Below, in pieces: positions 11,017-22,857 of a stretch of 64,000 nucleotides of DNA. Position 1 is the stretch's first letter. The number at the start of each line of letters is the position of its first letter. The notes below the pieces were generated by a model. It did no database searches, had not been told where the DNA came from, and saw nothing but the letters and a program-made list of their open reading frames with translations. The stretch lies in assembly GCA_963556695.1 (NCBI GenBank), contig CAUWAG010000006.1:1674001-1738000 (forward strand), written 5' to 3'. Source of the DNA: Anthostomella pinea (taxonomy: Eukaryota > Ascomycota > Sordariomycetes > Xylariales > Xylariaceae). A program made the position numbers and the translations under genes.

Positions 11017-12594
11017 ATGGCACCCCTTCACGATAGGCCCCCAAATACGCCAGTGGCCGTCCCAAAGACGACTACTGGCGGCGTGCTCAAATCCCCGGTC
11101 CCTAAAAGAACATATGGCCCGGCAACCCCAAGCAAGCTCCGCCAGGCACTGCTCGACGACATCAACAGCAGCCCGTCACAGGTCTCTGAGGCTGACTTCA
11201 CCACTGTTTTCCCTCTGAAAGGAAAATCCCGAAATATCAATAATAGCAGCACCATTGATATGGAATCACCTCAGTCAATCGAAATCCTTACAGACCAAGT
11301 CATTAGAGGTGATGCAGGGAACAAAGTCTCTTCTTTAAAATGCCAGGACCAAGTTGCCAAAATACTGGTTAAAGACAAGCATCTCTATGAAGCCAGGATG
11401 ACAATGTTTCAAGAGTGTGCTGCAGCAGTCGATAAGACACTGGAAAAAGCTGGAACCGAACTATACTCTCATGCCAAGGAGTTCAGCGCTTTCTTCTCCA
11501 AATGCCTGAACGAGTGGCTGGAAACCCGAGATCTGCCCAAAAAAAAGACCACTCCTGGCGGGATAGGGATAGGGAAGCCCACCATGACCTTCGCCTAAGC
11601 TGTCTCCTCTGGCCAACGACAGCATCCATGGACAGTCAACACTACCATGAAGAAAACACAGCCTGGCACCCTTATCACTGCCAACCAACTGAAGAAGAAG
11701 CAGGATGATCTCTGGGTCTTTGTCCACATGGATAATAGCCACTTAGAGCCTTATGGAATCAAGTCTACACTGAACAGAAGACTTAAGCTCCACCCTCAGG
11801 AGCTTAGAGAAGTGACACGGTGTCCTTCTGGTTTTACCTTACACCTAAGGGACAAGCCAATTCAGGCTAAGCTTCTGGCTTTCCAAGAAGAAATTGCCGA
11901 CATTCTTAAGGCACAAAAGATTGAGACCCACACAGTCTGGCATCATTACAAGGTCAATGGATGCCCAAGAAAGGTCATCAGTGCAGAAGGGTTCACAATC
12001 GATATTACCGACACTGTTGTTACTGATGAAGTTGAAGCACAAACAGGCGACAGACCTCTGAGGTGCATACTCTCAAAGAACACGATTGATTCTGATCCAG
12101 AAACTACATGGATAATCTCTCTGCCCAGTGCAGCAAGGAAACCATTCACGCTTTTTGCCCACTCAATGACCTCAAGGCATATTCAACACACCCCCAAGGT
12201 TCACCAGTGTGCAAGCTGCTTCAGATACCATGGTAGGAATTACCGATGCGAAAAGCAAGTATGTGCACACTGCGCCAACACAGTACACCAGGGAGAGTGC
12301 GAAAAACCAATCCCAAAGTGTGTCAACTGCAAAGGACCTCATGCTGCCAACTTCGACAAATGCCCTGCCCGCCCCAAGGTTGTGAAAGGTACCATCCATA
12401 AGCACACATGGGAGCAAATCCAGGAAATAAGGCTAGCCGGAGAAAGAGCCAGATCCAAGGCCTTCAACGAAGCAGGCAAAAACCAAGCTGGGTCAACACC
12501 TAGCAACAATAACAAAGACACCACAATGCAAATCGACACAACAGATACAACTCATCCCAGAGATGCCGATACCATTGTTGTCAGTCAATGTTAG
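11017..12594 (+). pseudogene. LINE ORF1, gag-like nucleic-acid-binding protein, one stop
   Basis: A 525-codon frame encoding the RNA-binding chaperone that packages LINE RNA. The Pro/Ser-rich N-terminus precedes a helical region. Three zinc knuckles follow at about residues 396-450: CASCFRYHGRNYRC, CAHCANTVHQGEC and CVNCKGPHAANFDKC, all with complete Cys/His sets. A single TAA at 11596-11598 interrupts an otherwise continuous frame (TFA-stop-AVSSGQRQ); CAA to TAA would explain it. The stop TAG overlaps the ORF2 start in the string ATGTTAG (12588-12594), an arrangement suited to termination-reinitiation. Confidence 0.9.
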
Positions 12595-15500
12595 GTACAT
12601 CAAACGAAACATATCGACACAGGCATTTAGTCATCCATTCTGTGAATACAGCAGGAGGACAAAAGAGTGCAGGCCCTACAGAGTTAGCCATCAACCTGGC
12701 TGATTACAAAGGAGAACAAGTAGACATCATTCTGATGCAAGAGTCCTGGGTTGGCATACCACCAGGCAGGAGAATGGGAGTAAAGACACACCCCAATTAC
12801 AATATATCCTCCCCAGTGGATTCCTGAGACAGCGACAGTACACGGCCCAGATCTCTCATCTATGTGAGAAAACACCTTTAAGCGGATCAACTTCGGCCCT
12901 ATGCTACACGAGACATCACCTGGGTCAAGGTACATGGCATCACATTTGCCAGTGTCTACCGGCCATGTGACAACCCACAGGAAGTGGATGATATTCTGGA
13001 AGTATGGACTCCACCTTTTGGCTGTGTTATAGCTGGAGATTTTAATGCTGGCGACACATCCTGGGACTCGAGCAATCCAGGATATCATGGTGGGGTCATA
13101 CTGGCACAGACTATGGCAGACCACGGACTGGATCTGATTTCTGAACCAGATGTCCCAACACATGACGATAGAAATGTACTGGATCTGGTGTTCTCAGATG
13201 TCCCCATGGCTGAAGCCTCAGTCAATGATGCATTTCAGTGCACCTCAGATCATGAGACATTACGAATAGTCATTCCAATTCAGGGAGATTGGGACCGAGT
13301 TCCCAAGGCCAATCATTGGATAGTACCGGACAATAAACTACAAGAGCTGGCAGACAATGTCCAAACCAGGATTCATGAACTCCCCCGGCTGGGTGTATCC
13401 CCTGGCCAGGTGGACACCTTTACACAAAGCCTGATCAACATGATCCAAGGCTGTATCAGGACAGTGGGCAAGAGGCCCCGTCAATCTAGGCCCACTGCTT
13501 GGTGGAATGATGACTGCAAAGCAGCTGTTCAGACATACAGGGCCCTTTCCAAACAGACTACAAGCCAAGAAGGACGGAATTCAGCCCGACGAGAATTTCG
13601 CGGCGTGGTTCGGAAAGCTAGGAGAGAGTACTGGCAGACTCTAATCAATTCAGCAACTGAGCCAAAGGACCTATACAGAATCGTCTCTTGGCACAAGTTA
13701 TCAGCAGGATTGCGTTCCCCTCCAATCATCATAGGAGACCAAATATTCGAGTCACAAGAGAGCAAGGCAAATGCATTACGCTCAGCCACGCTTGAACGAA
13801 GTACCTCAGACAACGATATCATCGACCCCTGGTCCGCTCAGATCGTACAACCCAAGCCACACATCCCCCTTGAATACCACGTCGGACTGGAAGAGGCTGA
13901 AGGGTGCACTTTAGGAACCAAGAGCAACTCCCCGGGAGTAGATACCCTCACAGTACGGATTCTGAAAGCTTGCTGGCCAGTCATTGGTGAACATATCAGA
14001 GCCCTTTTCCAGACCTGCCTACTGATTGGACACCACCCTAAACCATTCAAAGTAGCTGAGGTGGTGATGATCCCAAAACCAGGAAAGAAAGACTACTCCA
14101 ATCCCAGGGCCTACAGACCAATATCGCTACTGTCATGTCTTGGCAAGGGCCTAGAACGACTCATTGCGAAAAGAATTACCTGGTTTGTTGTCAAACTTGG
14201 AATTCTAGCCCCACAACATTTTGGAGCTCTACCAAAGCGCTCTGCCACTGACCTGGTAGCTGCACTCATACACGATATTGAGCAGGCCCTTGACCAAGGC
14301 CTCGTTGCAACGGTAGTCACATCAGATGTGAAAGGGGCCTTTGATGCTGCCCTAATGGGACGGCTGGTGGTTCGCATGAGAGAACAGGGCTGGCCAGGCT
14401 TTCTCATAAGATGGGTCCAGTCGTTCATGTCCGAGCGGTCCGCAAGAGTTCGGTTTGAAGGTACTGTGACCGATATAAAAGCTCTCACTTGTGGGCTCCC
14501 ACAAGGCTCACCAGTCTCTCCAATCCTCTACATGCTGTATACAGAGCCAATCTGTGCCCGACTTGGCATGAAAAGAAGACGCTTTGGATATGCAGATGAT
14601 CTAGCAACACTCTGCATTGGAAAGAACCTTAAAGAAACAGCTGCAGAGGCTTCTGAAAACCTTCATTTGCTCAACCAATGGGGACATAACAATGCTATTG
14701 AATTTGATCCCGACAAAACCGAGATTATGCACTTCTCACGGAAAAAGAACTCAGACAATCCCCCAGTTTGCCACGGAACAATGAACAAAACAGCTAAGCA
14801 TTCCATGCGATGGCTAGGTGTCCTTCTGGATAGGAAACTAAACTTCAAAGACCATGTTTCTCACTGGGCCAAGAAAGCTAGTAGGGTAGCAAATCACCTT
14901 CGAGGACTATGCAACACAGTCAAAGGACTTCCAGTAAAGTCAACCAAGAGGGCTGTGAAAGCTTGTGTTATTCCTATTCTCACACATGGCCTGGAGGCCT
15001 GGTACCCAGGAATCGAGAAAACTGGGAGCTTAGGTGAGACATCAGCATGTCGCATTAAGGGGCTTCTTGGAACAATAGATGCCGTACTACGAACGGCGAT
15101 CAGGGCTATCTTGCCAGTCTGGAAAACACACCCTGGACATATCTTACACTTTGAATCGCAGATTCCCCCAGCAGGAGTTCTTGCAGAGTCAATAAGACGA
15201 CGTCACGGCCTCCGACTAGGACGAATAGATCAGAGACACCCTCTGGTTGGCAGGCTCTAAATACAAGCTCGCAAGGATCCAACAAGGCTACAAAGAAGCT
15301 TCCAGCTAGTCCCTGACTTCCAGAGACCAATACTTACCAGGCCATCATGGAGGAAGCGCCCAATCCGCAAAGACAAAGACAAAGAAACAGAGCTCTTCAA
15401 GCAATGGTTACAAGAGAGAAACGTGAACACTGACCTTGTCATCTACTCAGATGGATCACAGTTGGATGACCAAGGCACAATCCGCACTGGATGGGGTTAT

Positions 15501-16280
15501 ACCATCAGGAAAGGCGGCACTACACAAGAAGTATACCGGGGAAGGGGCAGACTTCTACAAGCAGAAGTAGTAGATGCTGAAGTCCATGGTGCTCTCCAAG
15601 GTCTTGCAGCAGCCAGGGCAATTGGACACGGAAAACAGCTATATGTCTGCCTGGACAACACGTCAGTGGTAGATGGGCTCAATGGGACTCCACCCGAGAC
15701 ATCACAAAACATTTTTCTACGATTTCAAGAACTTGCCACAGCACACACTCCTGGAGTGACCGTCAAATGGATTCCTGGACACAGAGATATTGATGGCAAC
15801 GAAGCTGCCGACACACTAGCAAAAGAGGGTGCCATGCTGGAAACAGACACAATAAATCTTCCTACAATCTCTTGGGTCAAGAGAGATCTCAAAAGACAGG
15901 GCAAGAAAGAGTTCAACCAATGGTGGAAAGACCAATCAGAATCTAGGTATCAAGAAGTATACTCACATGCAGTAACTGAAAGAGACCTTATATCTTTTAA
16001 GAGGAGTACTTTACACAGACTTCTAGCGGCCAGATCTGGACATGGCGACTTTGCCAGATACCATGAACGCTTTGGGCACACAGATTCAAATGATCACTGC
16101 AGCTGTGGTGAGAAGAAAACACCACAACACATTTTCTTTTGTAAGAGGCTGGGGAAAAATCGGCTACTACCTAGGCATTCGCCTAGGGCAGCTTGTTTAC
16201 AATACTTAGAGGAGAGGAGCACAGAATGGGCAAAATTCGTGGAGAAGAGCAAGTTCTTTTCAACAATCTGCCCCCGATAG
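12588..16280 (+). pseudogene. LINE ORF2: endonuclease, reverse transcriptase, RNase H; three stops
   Basis: The frame of 1,231 codons stays in one phase throughout. Endonuclease motifs are MQESWVG, AGDFNAGDTSWDS and TSDHETLRIV. Reverse transcriptase motifs are YRPISLLSCLGK, the palm Asp in TSDVKGAFDAAL, LPQGSPVSPILYMLY and the catalytic FGYADDL near 14585. RNase H has IYSDGSQLDD, AEVHGALQGL, CLDNTSVVDGL and WIPGHRDIDGNEAAD, so its acidic residues are present. The C-terminal CSCGEKKTPQHIFFC is the LINE zinc-finger-like motif. Stops are TGA at 12825, TAA at 12879 and TAA at 15258. The two TAA fit CAA to TAA and the TGA fits CGA to TGA, so the copy was recently inactivated by RIP-type or deamination events. 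Confidence 0.92.
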
Positions 16281-16892
16281 ATAGCCTTCCTTGAAGGACC
16301 AGATGGATGACCCCAAGGTCATACCGCCGCAACAACGGGGATGGGCCCGTGAGCGGGACTGACTGTACTTATTATCTTGAGACCTCCACAACCCTGCGAT
16401 GCAGAGGCTCTGGGAGGCGTGGTTTGCACTACTGAGGAGCTACCCCCACGTTAAATACAAAACAAACAAACATTCCATTCCATTCCATCTCGTTTCAGCG
16501 CCCCGCCGCTCTTTTGTCCACAGAATAGTGTCTCGTCAGTTACTGATTCCTTCAGCTCCCCCTGCAATCGTTTGCTCGTCGTGGTCATCCACTTCCCCTT
16601 TTTCCATCTACTCAACTGCGACGTAGAGTCGCTCATCGGTCGCCGTCGAGGACCTCTCCATGTTCTGGAGTTCTCGGACAACTTCCTCGCCCTGGAGCGC
16701 ACCGGGGCAGCTTCTGCGAACAAGTGGAGAACAGACCGTCGCTCTGGGGTCGCGTGGAAGGAGGGAGGGCAAAAGGCTTGGGGCCTGGGGAGTTTGCCCT
16801 GTCCAAGCCTGGGGAGGTTGCACTGATACACTAAGTGGTCAGCTCTAGCCTGCATCTATGGAGCCTTACATGACCTATACCTGGAGCACTGG

Positions 16893-17267
16893 TCAACAAG
16901 GGTATGCGTACCTGGCCCCGACTGATTTCCTGCTGTCACTGCAGCCATGGCTGGCGTTTTCAGAAGCCTTCTTGGCTGCGGACCAGCGGTTCTTGCCGGG
17001 GGTGAAGGGCACGCTGCCGCCTCCTGCCTTGGTGCCTGCGAGCCAGCCGTTCTTCGAGATCTGACAGAAGCGATCTCTGGCGACCTTGCCCTGACATCGT
17101 GATCCATGAGCGAAGTCATGGTTGGACACGTAGCCCTGGGGGTAGTCGAGTGTGAAATGAGTCAGGTGGGCAAGGCTCAACGATGCTAGAGATGAAGCGA
17201 GTGCTGCCAACACGAAGAGGTTAGTTGAGACCTTGGAAACATAGAGGAGTCGTGGCTTCTCCATTTC
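16893..17267 (-). CDS. Possible small secreted Cys-containing protein
   Basis: From the ATG at 17267 the protein starts MEKPRLLYVSK and continues with a long apolar segment (NLFVLAALASSLASLSLA) that could be a signal peptide cleaved before HLTHF. The remaining about 90 residues hold four Cys (GSRCQ, DRFCQ, HGCSD, and a final YPC), a Gly/Pro-rich middle and a basic patch KNRWSAAKKAS. There is a possible intron donor GTACGC at about 16913, so the true C-terminus may lie further left. No family is recognised. It could be an apoplastic or effector-like protein, but that is inference from composition; the first in-frame ATG (17294) would bury the signal segment. Confidence 0.4.
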   Translation of the reverse strand, partial: EMEKPRLLYVSKVSTNLFVLAALASSLASLSLAHLTHFTLDYPQGYVSNHDFAHGSRCQGKVARDRFCQISKNGWLAGTKAGGGSVPFTPGKNRWSAAKKASENASHGCSDSRKSVGARYAYPC

Positions 17268-17294
17268 CAGCTCGGCCTGGGCGCCAACACCCAC

Positions 17295-18788
17295 TTGCCT
17301 TCGTTATCTTCTACGCGAAGCTCCGTTACGATAGATTGACGCGATGTCTCTAGACTCGGCCCCTCATCCAGGGCCTGCGGGTCATATAAAGGCTCACTAT
17401 GATGTACGCCCTCGTTTTTATCTGAGCCCCCGGCGAAGGGGGCCCAGGTCAGCTAACTGATCCTTCGTATGATCTTATTGCCTGCCTATTAGCCTGGTAC
17501 CGGTGGAATCGAGTCAGATACACTTACTGCGTCATCGACGGCGTCAAAGTTAGCATCATCGTTCTTGTCATCGTCATCCTCGACATCAGACAGAGAGGCC
17601 CAGAGATGGTCGGTGATACCACAAATGGCTGCCTTGATCTCAGTCCATGTTGCGTACTGATTGAAGGTCGAAGAGCTTAATAATAAGATAAGTCGATTGC
17701 TGGTAGGCGGCGTTGGTGCTTCGCAGCGGCCTGGTTGGTTTAATCAAGGTGTGTGGGCGCCTCAGGCGGCGAGGAAATTGTGCTGCTGTAATCAGGACTG
17801 CCCAATCAGGTAATAGAATTGGATCCCTCATTCCGGGACGTTTTCCTGAAATTAATTCTTCTTACAAATTTTCGGCGTGCACAACGCTGACTGGCGTGCG
17901 GGGTACCACGTGACCCTAGGGCCTGGAATTAACAGCCAGGTTAACAGCTAGATATAAGCTGGTTAGACGGACATTAGGTACCTTTAGATGGGTGTTGGGT
18001 GCATCTACAGGTACTGTTACCCCGCGGCGTTCATAACGGCCAGGTCAACGGCCGATTCACGCCCTAGACATTCAAGATAACTTCATTCAACCCATATAAT
18101 GACAACCAGTTTACCCAACGATGGTGTGAATTGTAACAGCAGTGTAAATAATATTCATTGCTATCTTCTTTGATCCTCAGGATCACAAAAGGCATCTAAT
18201 ACATAAAGGCGCCTCTTACCGTATGGGTAACAAGAAAGACAGGTGAAACTCGTCTCGTCTTTTCTCATATCAATCTACATTAGATACATAAGTACATACT
18301 CCCAAGAACAGAAAACGCAAGGGCTGGTTGTATTGACAGCTGAACCATCTCATCGCAGCGAGGACGAAGAGGTAGGCGAAGTCGACCCACAGGATGGCCT
18401 GGGAGTAGCGTTAGTCGAAGGAACACCGTCAGTCTGAAGGGCTGCACCTTGAAGCTCTCGAACAACTATGGTCGTATATTGGCTCGTATATAGAGCTAAA
18501 CGAAGGACAACTGCAACTTTCTGCTCTGTGGTCAGATCAGGGCTGCGGGACAGTCGGAGCCCAGGGGCAGGGGGAGCTCGAGGTTGTTGCTCTTCTGTCA
18601 GGAAGCATATCCTGGGAACAAAGGAATCATACATGTACATATACATGGCCTCCAGGCCTGATTAGTATTGTAGCCCTCTGCAGAACAACATACATCTTTA
18701 CCCCCCTATATGGTTCGCCTTCTGACATCTTCTTGTAGGTCGCGTACCACTCGGATCTTGACTGGTATGATCAGGCCCATCACTAAAG
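17295..18788. other. No gene seen
   Basis: Frames are short and without motifs. It contains a palindromic CGCCTCAGGCG at 17758-17768, also found at 42215, and ends at the target site of the truncated LINE. Confidence 0.4.
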
Positions 18789-18802
18789 ACTCTACTATTT
18801 CT

Positions 18803-19600
18803 GGGACTCCACCCGAGACATCACAGAACATTTTTCTACGATTCCAAGAACTTACCATGGCACACACTCCTGGAGTGACCGTCAAGTGGATTCCTGGACA
18901 CAGAGATATTGATGGTAACAAAGCTGCCGAGACACTAACAAAAGAGGGTGCCATGCTAGAAACAGACACGACAAACCTTCCCACAATCTCATGGGTCAAG
19001 AGAGATCTCAAAAAAAAAGGACAAAAAAGAGTTCAATCAATGGTAAAAAGACCAATTAGAACCTAGGTATCAAGAAGTATACTCACATGCAGTAACTGAA
19101 AGAGACCTTATATCTTTTAAGAGGAGTACTTTACACAGACTTCTAGCAGCCAGATCTGGACATGGCGACTCTGCCAGATACCATGAACGCTTTGGGCATA
19201 CAGACTCGAATGATCACTGCAGCTATGGTGAGAAGAAAACACCACAACACATTTTCTTTTGTAAAAGGCTGGGGAAAAACCGGCTACTGTCTAGGTACTC
19301 GCCTAGGACAGCTTGTTTATAGTACTTAGGAGAGAGGAGCACAGAATGGGCAAAATTCGTAGAAAAGAGCAAGTTCTTTTCAACAATCTGCCCCCGATAG
19401 ATAGCTTTTCTTGAAGGACCAGATGGATGACCCCAAGGTCATACCGCCGCAACAACGGGGATGGGCTCGTGAGCGGGACTGACTGTACTTATTATCTTAA
19501 GACCTCCACAACCCTGCGATACAGAGGCTCTGGGAGGCGTGGTTTGCACTACTGAGGAGCTACCCCCCACGTTAAATACAAAACAAACAAACAAACAAAC
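18803..19600 (+). mobile_element. 5'-truncated LINE copy with 14-bp target-site duplication
   Basis: The sequence matches the RNase H end and 3' UTR of the 11-16.5 kb LINE, from the residues TPPETSQNIFLRF onward. It ends in (AAAC)n. ACTCTACTATTTCT flanks it exactly on both sides (18789-18802 and 19601-19614), proving insertion by target-primed reverse transcription. The frame is lost in an A-run near 19010-19025 and carries Glu-to-Lys and Trp-to-stop type changes, so it is older or more mutated than the long copy. Confidence 0.95.
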
Positions 19601-19677
19601 ACTCTACTATTTCTTTGCAAACATGACGAATCTCACCACGCAATATGTATACAAGGTTGTTTTTTCAAGTACTACTC

Positions 19678-19715
19678 AAATGCCTTTTAAGGTCATGCTG
19701 GACCCGATGGTGATG
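19678..19715 (-). repeat. M1 module, copy 1
   Basis: Read on the minus strand it has GGGTCCAGCATGACCTTAAA followed by AGGCATTTG. The upstream ATTCATTTGG part is missing. It lies 64 bp from the truncated LINE, whose target site is just beyond its 3' flank. Confidence 0.8.
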
Positions 19716-20000
19716 AACTTGTCGTTACCGAGTCGCGCAAAGGTGGGGGGACCGGAGCGTCTAGCGAAGTCGGTGAACGCCTGGCAGACGTTCACCCACC
19801 GGAGAATGTGGTCGGCATCGAGGCAGCCGACCTGCTGCCGGAACTCGAAGGTTCTGAGTGTTTCTTCCGCTCTTTCCAGCCGGCATAAAACGCTTGAAGT
19901 CCTTGATGCATAGCTTTATAGCTTCAAGCTCCGCATTCTTGCGGTTGGTGTTGTAGCGGTCGCTTCTTCTCATAGTGGACGGTCATTCCTTTTCCCCCCT

Positions 20001-20094
20001 AGGTGGTCCGAAAATGCCCTATTGGCCCTGTTAGTGCACTGCCACCTCCCTGAACGCCACTGTGGCTTGCGCGCCATTCAACACCACCTTTCTC
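20001..20094 (+). repeat. M2 module, copy 1
   Basis: Contains GCCACCTCCCTGAACGCCAC and GTGGCTTGCGCGCCATTCAA. It lies 70 bp from M1 copy 2, the only place where M1 and M2 are neighbours; the pair may be one about 190-bp unit. The minus strand reads NGAQATVAFREVA. Confidence 0.85.
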
Positions 20095-20164
20095 CAAAGA
20101 GAATTCCCACATCAGATTGAGCAAGGAGGAAGATATATACAAAATTGCCTTTCGAACTACAACT

Positions 20165-20194
20165 CCAATGCCTTTTAAGGTCATGCTGGACCTG
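20165..20194 (-). repeat. M1 module, copy 2
   Basis: Minus-strand core CAGGTCCAGCATGACCTTAA then AAGGCATTGGAG. One T is missing relative to the others, so a coding frame across it would shift. Its 3' flank resembles that of copy 1 (TTGTATAYAT). Confidence 0.8.
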
Positions 20195-21218
20195 ACAATA
20201 CCACCGTTTGGCCCGTTGTGTTGTTCAATCCCTTCATCATCCAGGTTGGGCTCATGGTAGGCATTGGTGTATGGCCCCTCGCTCGCATTATACAGCTGGT
20301 AGGGAGCCCCATGCTGGGCCTGAGGTTGGAAGGGTGTAGGGTTCGTGGGTGAAGTTGCCATTCTGTTTCCCGTTCGCATGGTTGTTCTCATCGTGATCAC
20401 TCCACTCCCCCCTACACGTTCCCTTGACTACGACAAACAGTCGCTCATCGCCCAACTGGTCGCCCTCGCCACCTTCCTCAAAAAAAAATCCCCACTTCAG
20501 ATCGAGCAAGGAGAAGCCGACCCTGGCACGGGCGACAGGGCTCTGGAACAACTTGCGCAATGGGTCATTGCCAGGGAGGTTCTTGGGACAGTTGATGAAC
20601 AGTAGCCATTCCGTGGGGTGCTCGGCGCGCCGTCGCCGGCAGGCTCGTGCTGGCAGGGGTTCGGGGTCGGCGTTACCACCCCAGGCGCGGGCGAGGAGGC
20701 TCCTGTTATAGTCCGTCATCTGTCGTCGCAGATCGGTTGATGTGCAACCTGCAAGCCAGCAAGTCGAAATGTCTCATGACCGATCAGAGTCCATAACAGT
20801 CCCATACCAACCGTAGTTCTTGAACAGAGGCAGCGCAGAACCCCTGTGCTCGTACTTCTCACGCAAGTGGCGGAGCCAGTTGTTACCCTTCTCGATCGAG
20901 TAGTCGCATTCCTTGGTCTCAAGGCAAGGAATGGGAGGTGAAATCAGCGCTCTCATGCGGCCATGCGCGTGTGCCGGTTGTCTGACGTAAAGGCGTCAGC
21001 TCTTCGTGCTTTTGAAGGAGCTTCCGGTTCCAATGTCATTGGTCCGAAGGCGGAACTGCTCCAGGTTGTTCTGCATCGGCTCGCCTGTGTTGTCCCCAGT
21101 GTCGTCCGGGTTTCTGGCGGAATTGTGGCTAGGGTCTTGCCATGGATGACGAGCTAAGCGCCGCCATGTGGTCTGGCAGTAGAACTCTGTGTACCGAGTG
21201 GGATGTTTTCAAACCCTT

Positions 21219-21467
21219 CTACAGGCAGGTGGAGATAGAATGATCAGGAGACCGAACCATCGATGTCTCTGTGCATCGTGCATAGTGCGTCGAGCTGATT
21301 GTAGAATCGCGACAGGCGTTCATCAGGGGCGTTACGCCGTGGTCGTCTTTGGCCTTGTAGTTGGCGCCGGCCTTCAGCAGTGCCTCCACGGCGATAATGC
21401 CGCATTGTCGGCCGGATGCATAGTGTAGAGCCGTTGCGCCGTGGATATCCTTGGTTCTGAAGTTCAC
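21219..21467 (-). pseudogene. Ankyrin-repeat fragment
   Basis: The minus strand encodes DIHGATALHYASGRQCG, then AVEALLKAGANYKAKDDHG and VTPLMNACR. These are two ankyrin units with the consensus G-TALHYA, LL-AGA and TPL blocks. The frame ends without a domain context, and neighbouring frames on either side do not join it by clear introns. Ankyrin repeats mediate protein binding; the parent gene is not identifiable. Confidence 0.7.
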
Positions 21468-22619
21468 CTTGGCTTGGATCAGCTTGGTGACAGATCAAAT
21501 CAACAGACAGGTGACCGGGCCCAGCCTGCTGAAGCAAATGCTCATGCTGAAGCCCAAGCTTGCCCATCTCCACTCAGCGTCGGGATGACCGTTCCAATCA
21601 GGTCCCACCATCTCGTCCGCACACATATCAGCATCATCATCTTCGTCGTCCTCCGAGTCGTCCTCTTCGTACTCGTGCTCGTGGCAGCCGTTGGCGCTCA
21701 GGTTTCGAGCGCGTCGAGTATATGTTGCAGTGTGCGCGCGACCATGATGCAGTTGCGGTCGTCGACGAGGCGCACGATGCGCACGAGCGCCTCGATGCAC
21801 CGGGCCAACGAGAGTGCGATGAAAGTGCGCCGCCTGCTATCAACGACTGTCAGCCTTCATGGCAAAGCATGCCTAGGCAACTGCCTCCTATCGACAAGAT
21901 GAAGGTACCCCGTCGACGCTATCAACCATCAGAAGATCCGTCCAGTACTGAAGGAATCAGCCTGAGCAGGCATGAACTTGATCGCCTCTAGTATTTCCGA
22001 ACATGCGGATAGTTATCGTCGAAGGCTGCGCACTCCCTGGTGAGCGATGTGGTATTCCTGTCCCAACCTCCACGTACGAGGCGATTCGGTGTCCAGATCT
22101 CTCACACTAGGGACCTCTTAGTAACTGCTCAGATCGGGAAACATTGAATGGGATTGAACTTACTGCGCACCGTAGATCTTGCCATTGATCGTCAGAATTA
22201 TTCGTGCCCTCGGCCGTCCTAAGATCTGCTTATTCGGAGTACTCCTCGTTCTCCTCAATCTCCTCCCAGTTGTAGCCGCCCTGCGGTTCCGTAGACTCCC
22301 AGACCTGCTTGGCCATCAGCGGGCCGGTGAAGACCTCGCGACGGCGACGGTATCACGAACGGAAAACGCAAAGCAGGTGGAGATACTACTTTCGTCGTGG
22401 TGCCGACGACATATACTGGATGTTGGCGTTGAGCGGAGAGGCTTTGTTGTAGTAGGCTGGGATCTTGTCGGAGAACCTGGGGCGCCTGCTGCATCGGCTG
22501 CCCCCAAGGTCATACCATACTACGGCTCGTCCTCCCCCGATGTCACCGATGTCAAGAACGGTGTCGACGTCCTAATACATGGATTGGCCCCAGAAGACTT
22601 CCAAATTGGCCTGAGTGAC

Positions 22620-22800
22620 TATGTGTTCAGGGCCCTCGACACGCAGAACACGGCCGCGGCCGTTGGCCGGATCTTCATCTGCCACACGACCAGGCTGCAT
22701 GCCGAAGGCGTTGGACACGGTAGGGTCCGCGCCCTTGTCGAGCAGCAGCTTTGACACCATCGTGCCAATCATCATGCCGTGAGAATTTGCGCCTCTATAC
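22620..22800 (-). pseudogene. Ankyrin-repeat fragment next to an M1 copy
   Basis: The minus-strand frame reads GANSHGMMIGTMVSKLLLDKG followed by ADPTVSNAFGMQP, an ankyrin unit (SKLLLDKGADP). Just upstream in the same frame the M1 module (22813-22857) is read through, after a stretch ending KTYDQDRI that does not look like ankyrin. The junction therefore joins two different sources at M1. Confidence 0.6.
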
Positions 22801-22812
22801 CACCCCTTGAAA

Positions 22813-22857
22813 TTGTATTTTAAGGTCATGCTGGACCCGGCTATTCCAAATGAATGG
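22813..22857 (-). repeat. M1 module, copy 3
   Basis: Minus strand CCATTCATTTGGAATAGCC, GGGTCCAGCATGACCTTAAA then ATACAATTT. Full length at its left side, diverged after the core. Confidence 0.85.

Larger units (their letters stand above)
11017..16471 (+). mobile_element. Nearly full-length Tad-type non-LTR retrotransposon (LINE)
   Basis: Two ORFs are in the usual order, gag-like ORF1 then ORF2 with AP endonuclease, reverse transcriptase and RNase H, followed by a 190-bp 3' UTR ending GTTAAATACAAAACAAAC. This fits the Tad clade of fungal LINEs. ORF1 has one in-frame stop and ORF2 three, with no frameshift. The 3' UTR recurs in the truncated copies at 18803-19600 and 56708-58176, and its last about 90 bp recur in the two SINEs. 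Start given at the ORF1 ATG; the true 5' end lies somewhat upstream. Confidence 0.9.

Noticed and set aside
12684..13163. Antisense 159-codon frame inside LINE ORF2
   Set aside because: Shadow of the sense coding frame.
11017..16471. Frameshifts between LINE ORF pieces
   Set aside because: The pieces at 12588, 12984 and 15423 are all in the same phase, as are 11017 and 11647; only stop codons separate them.
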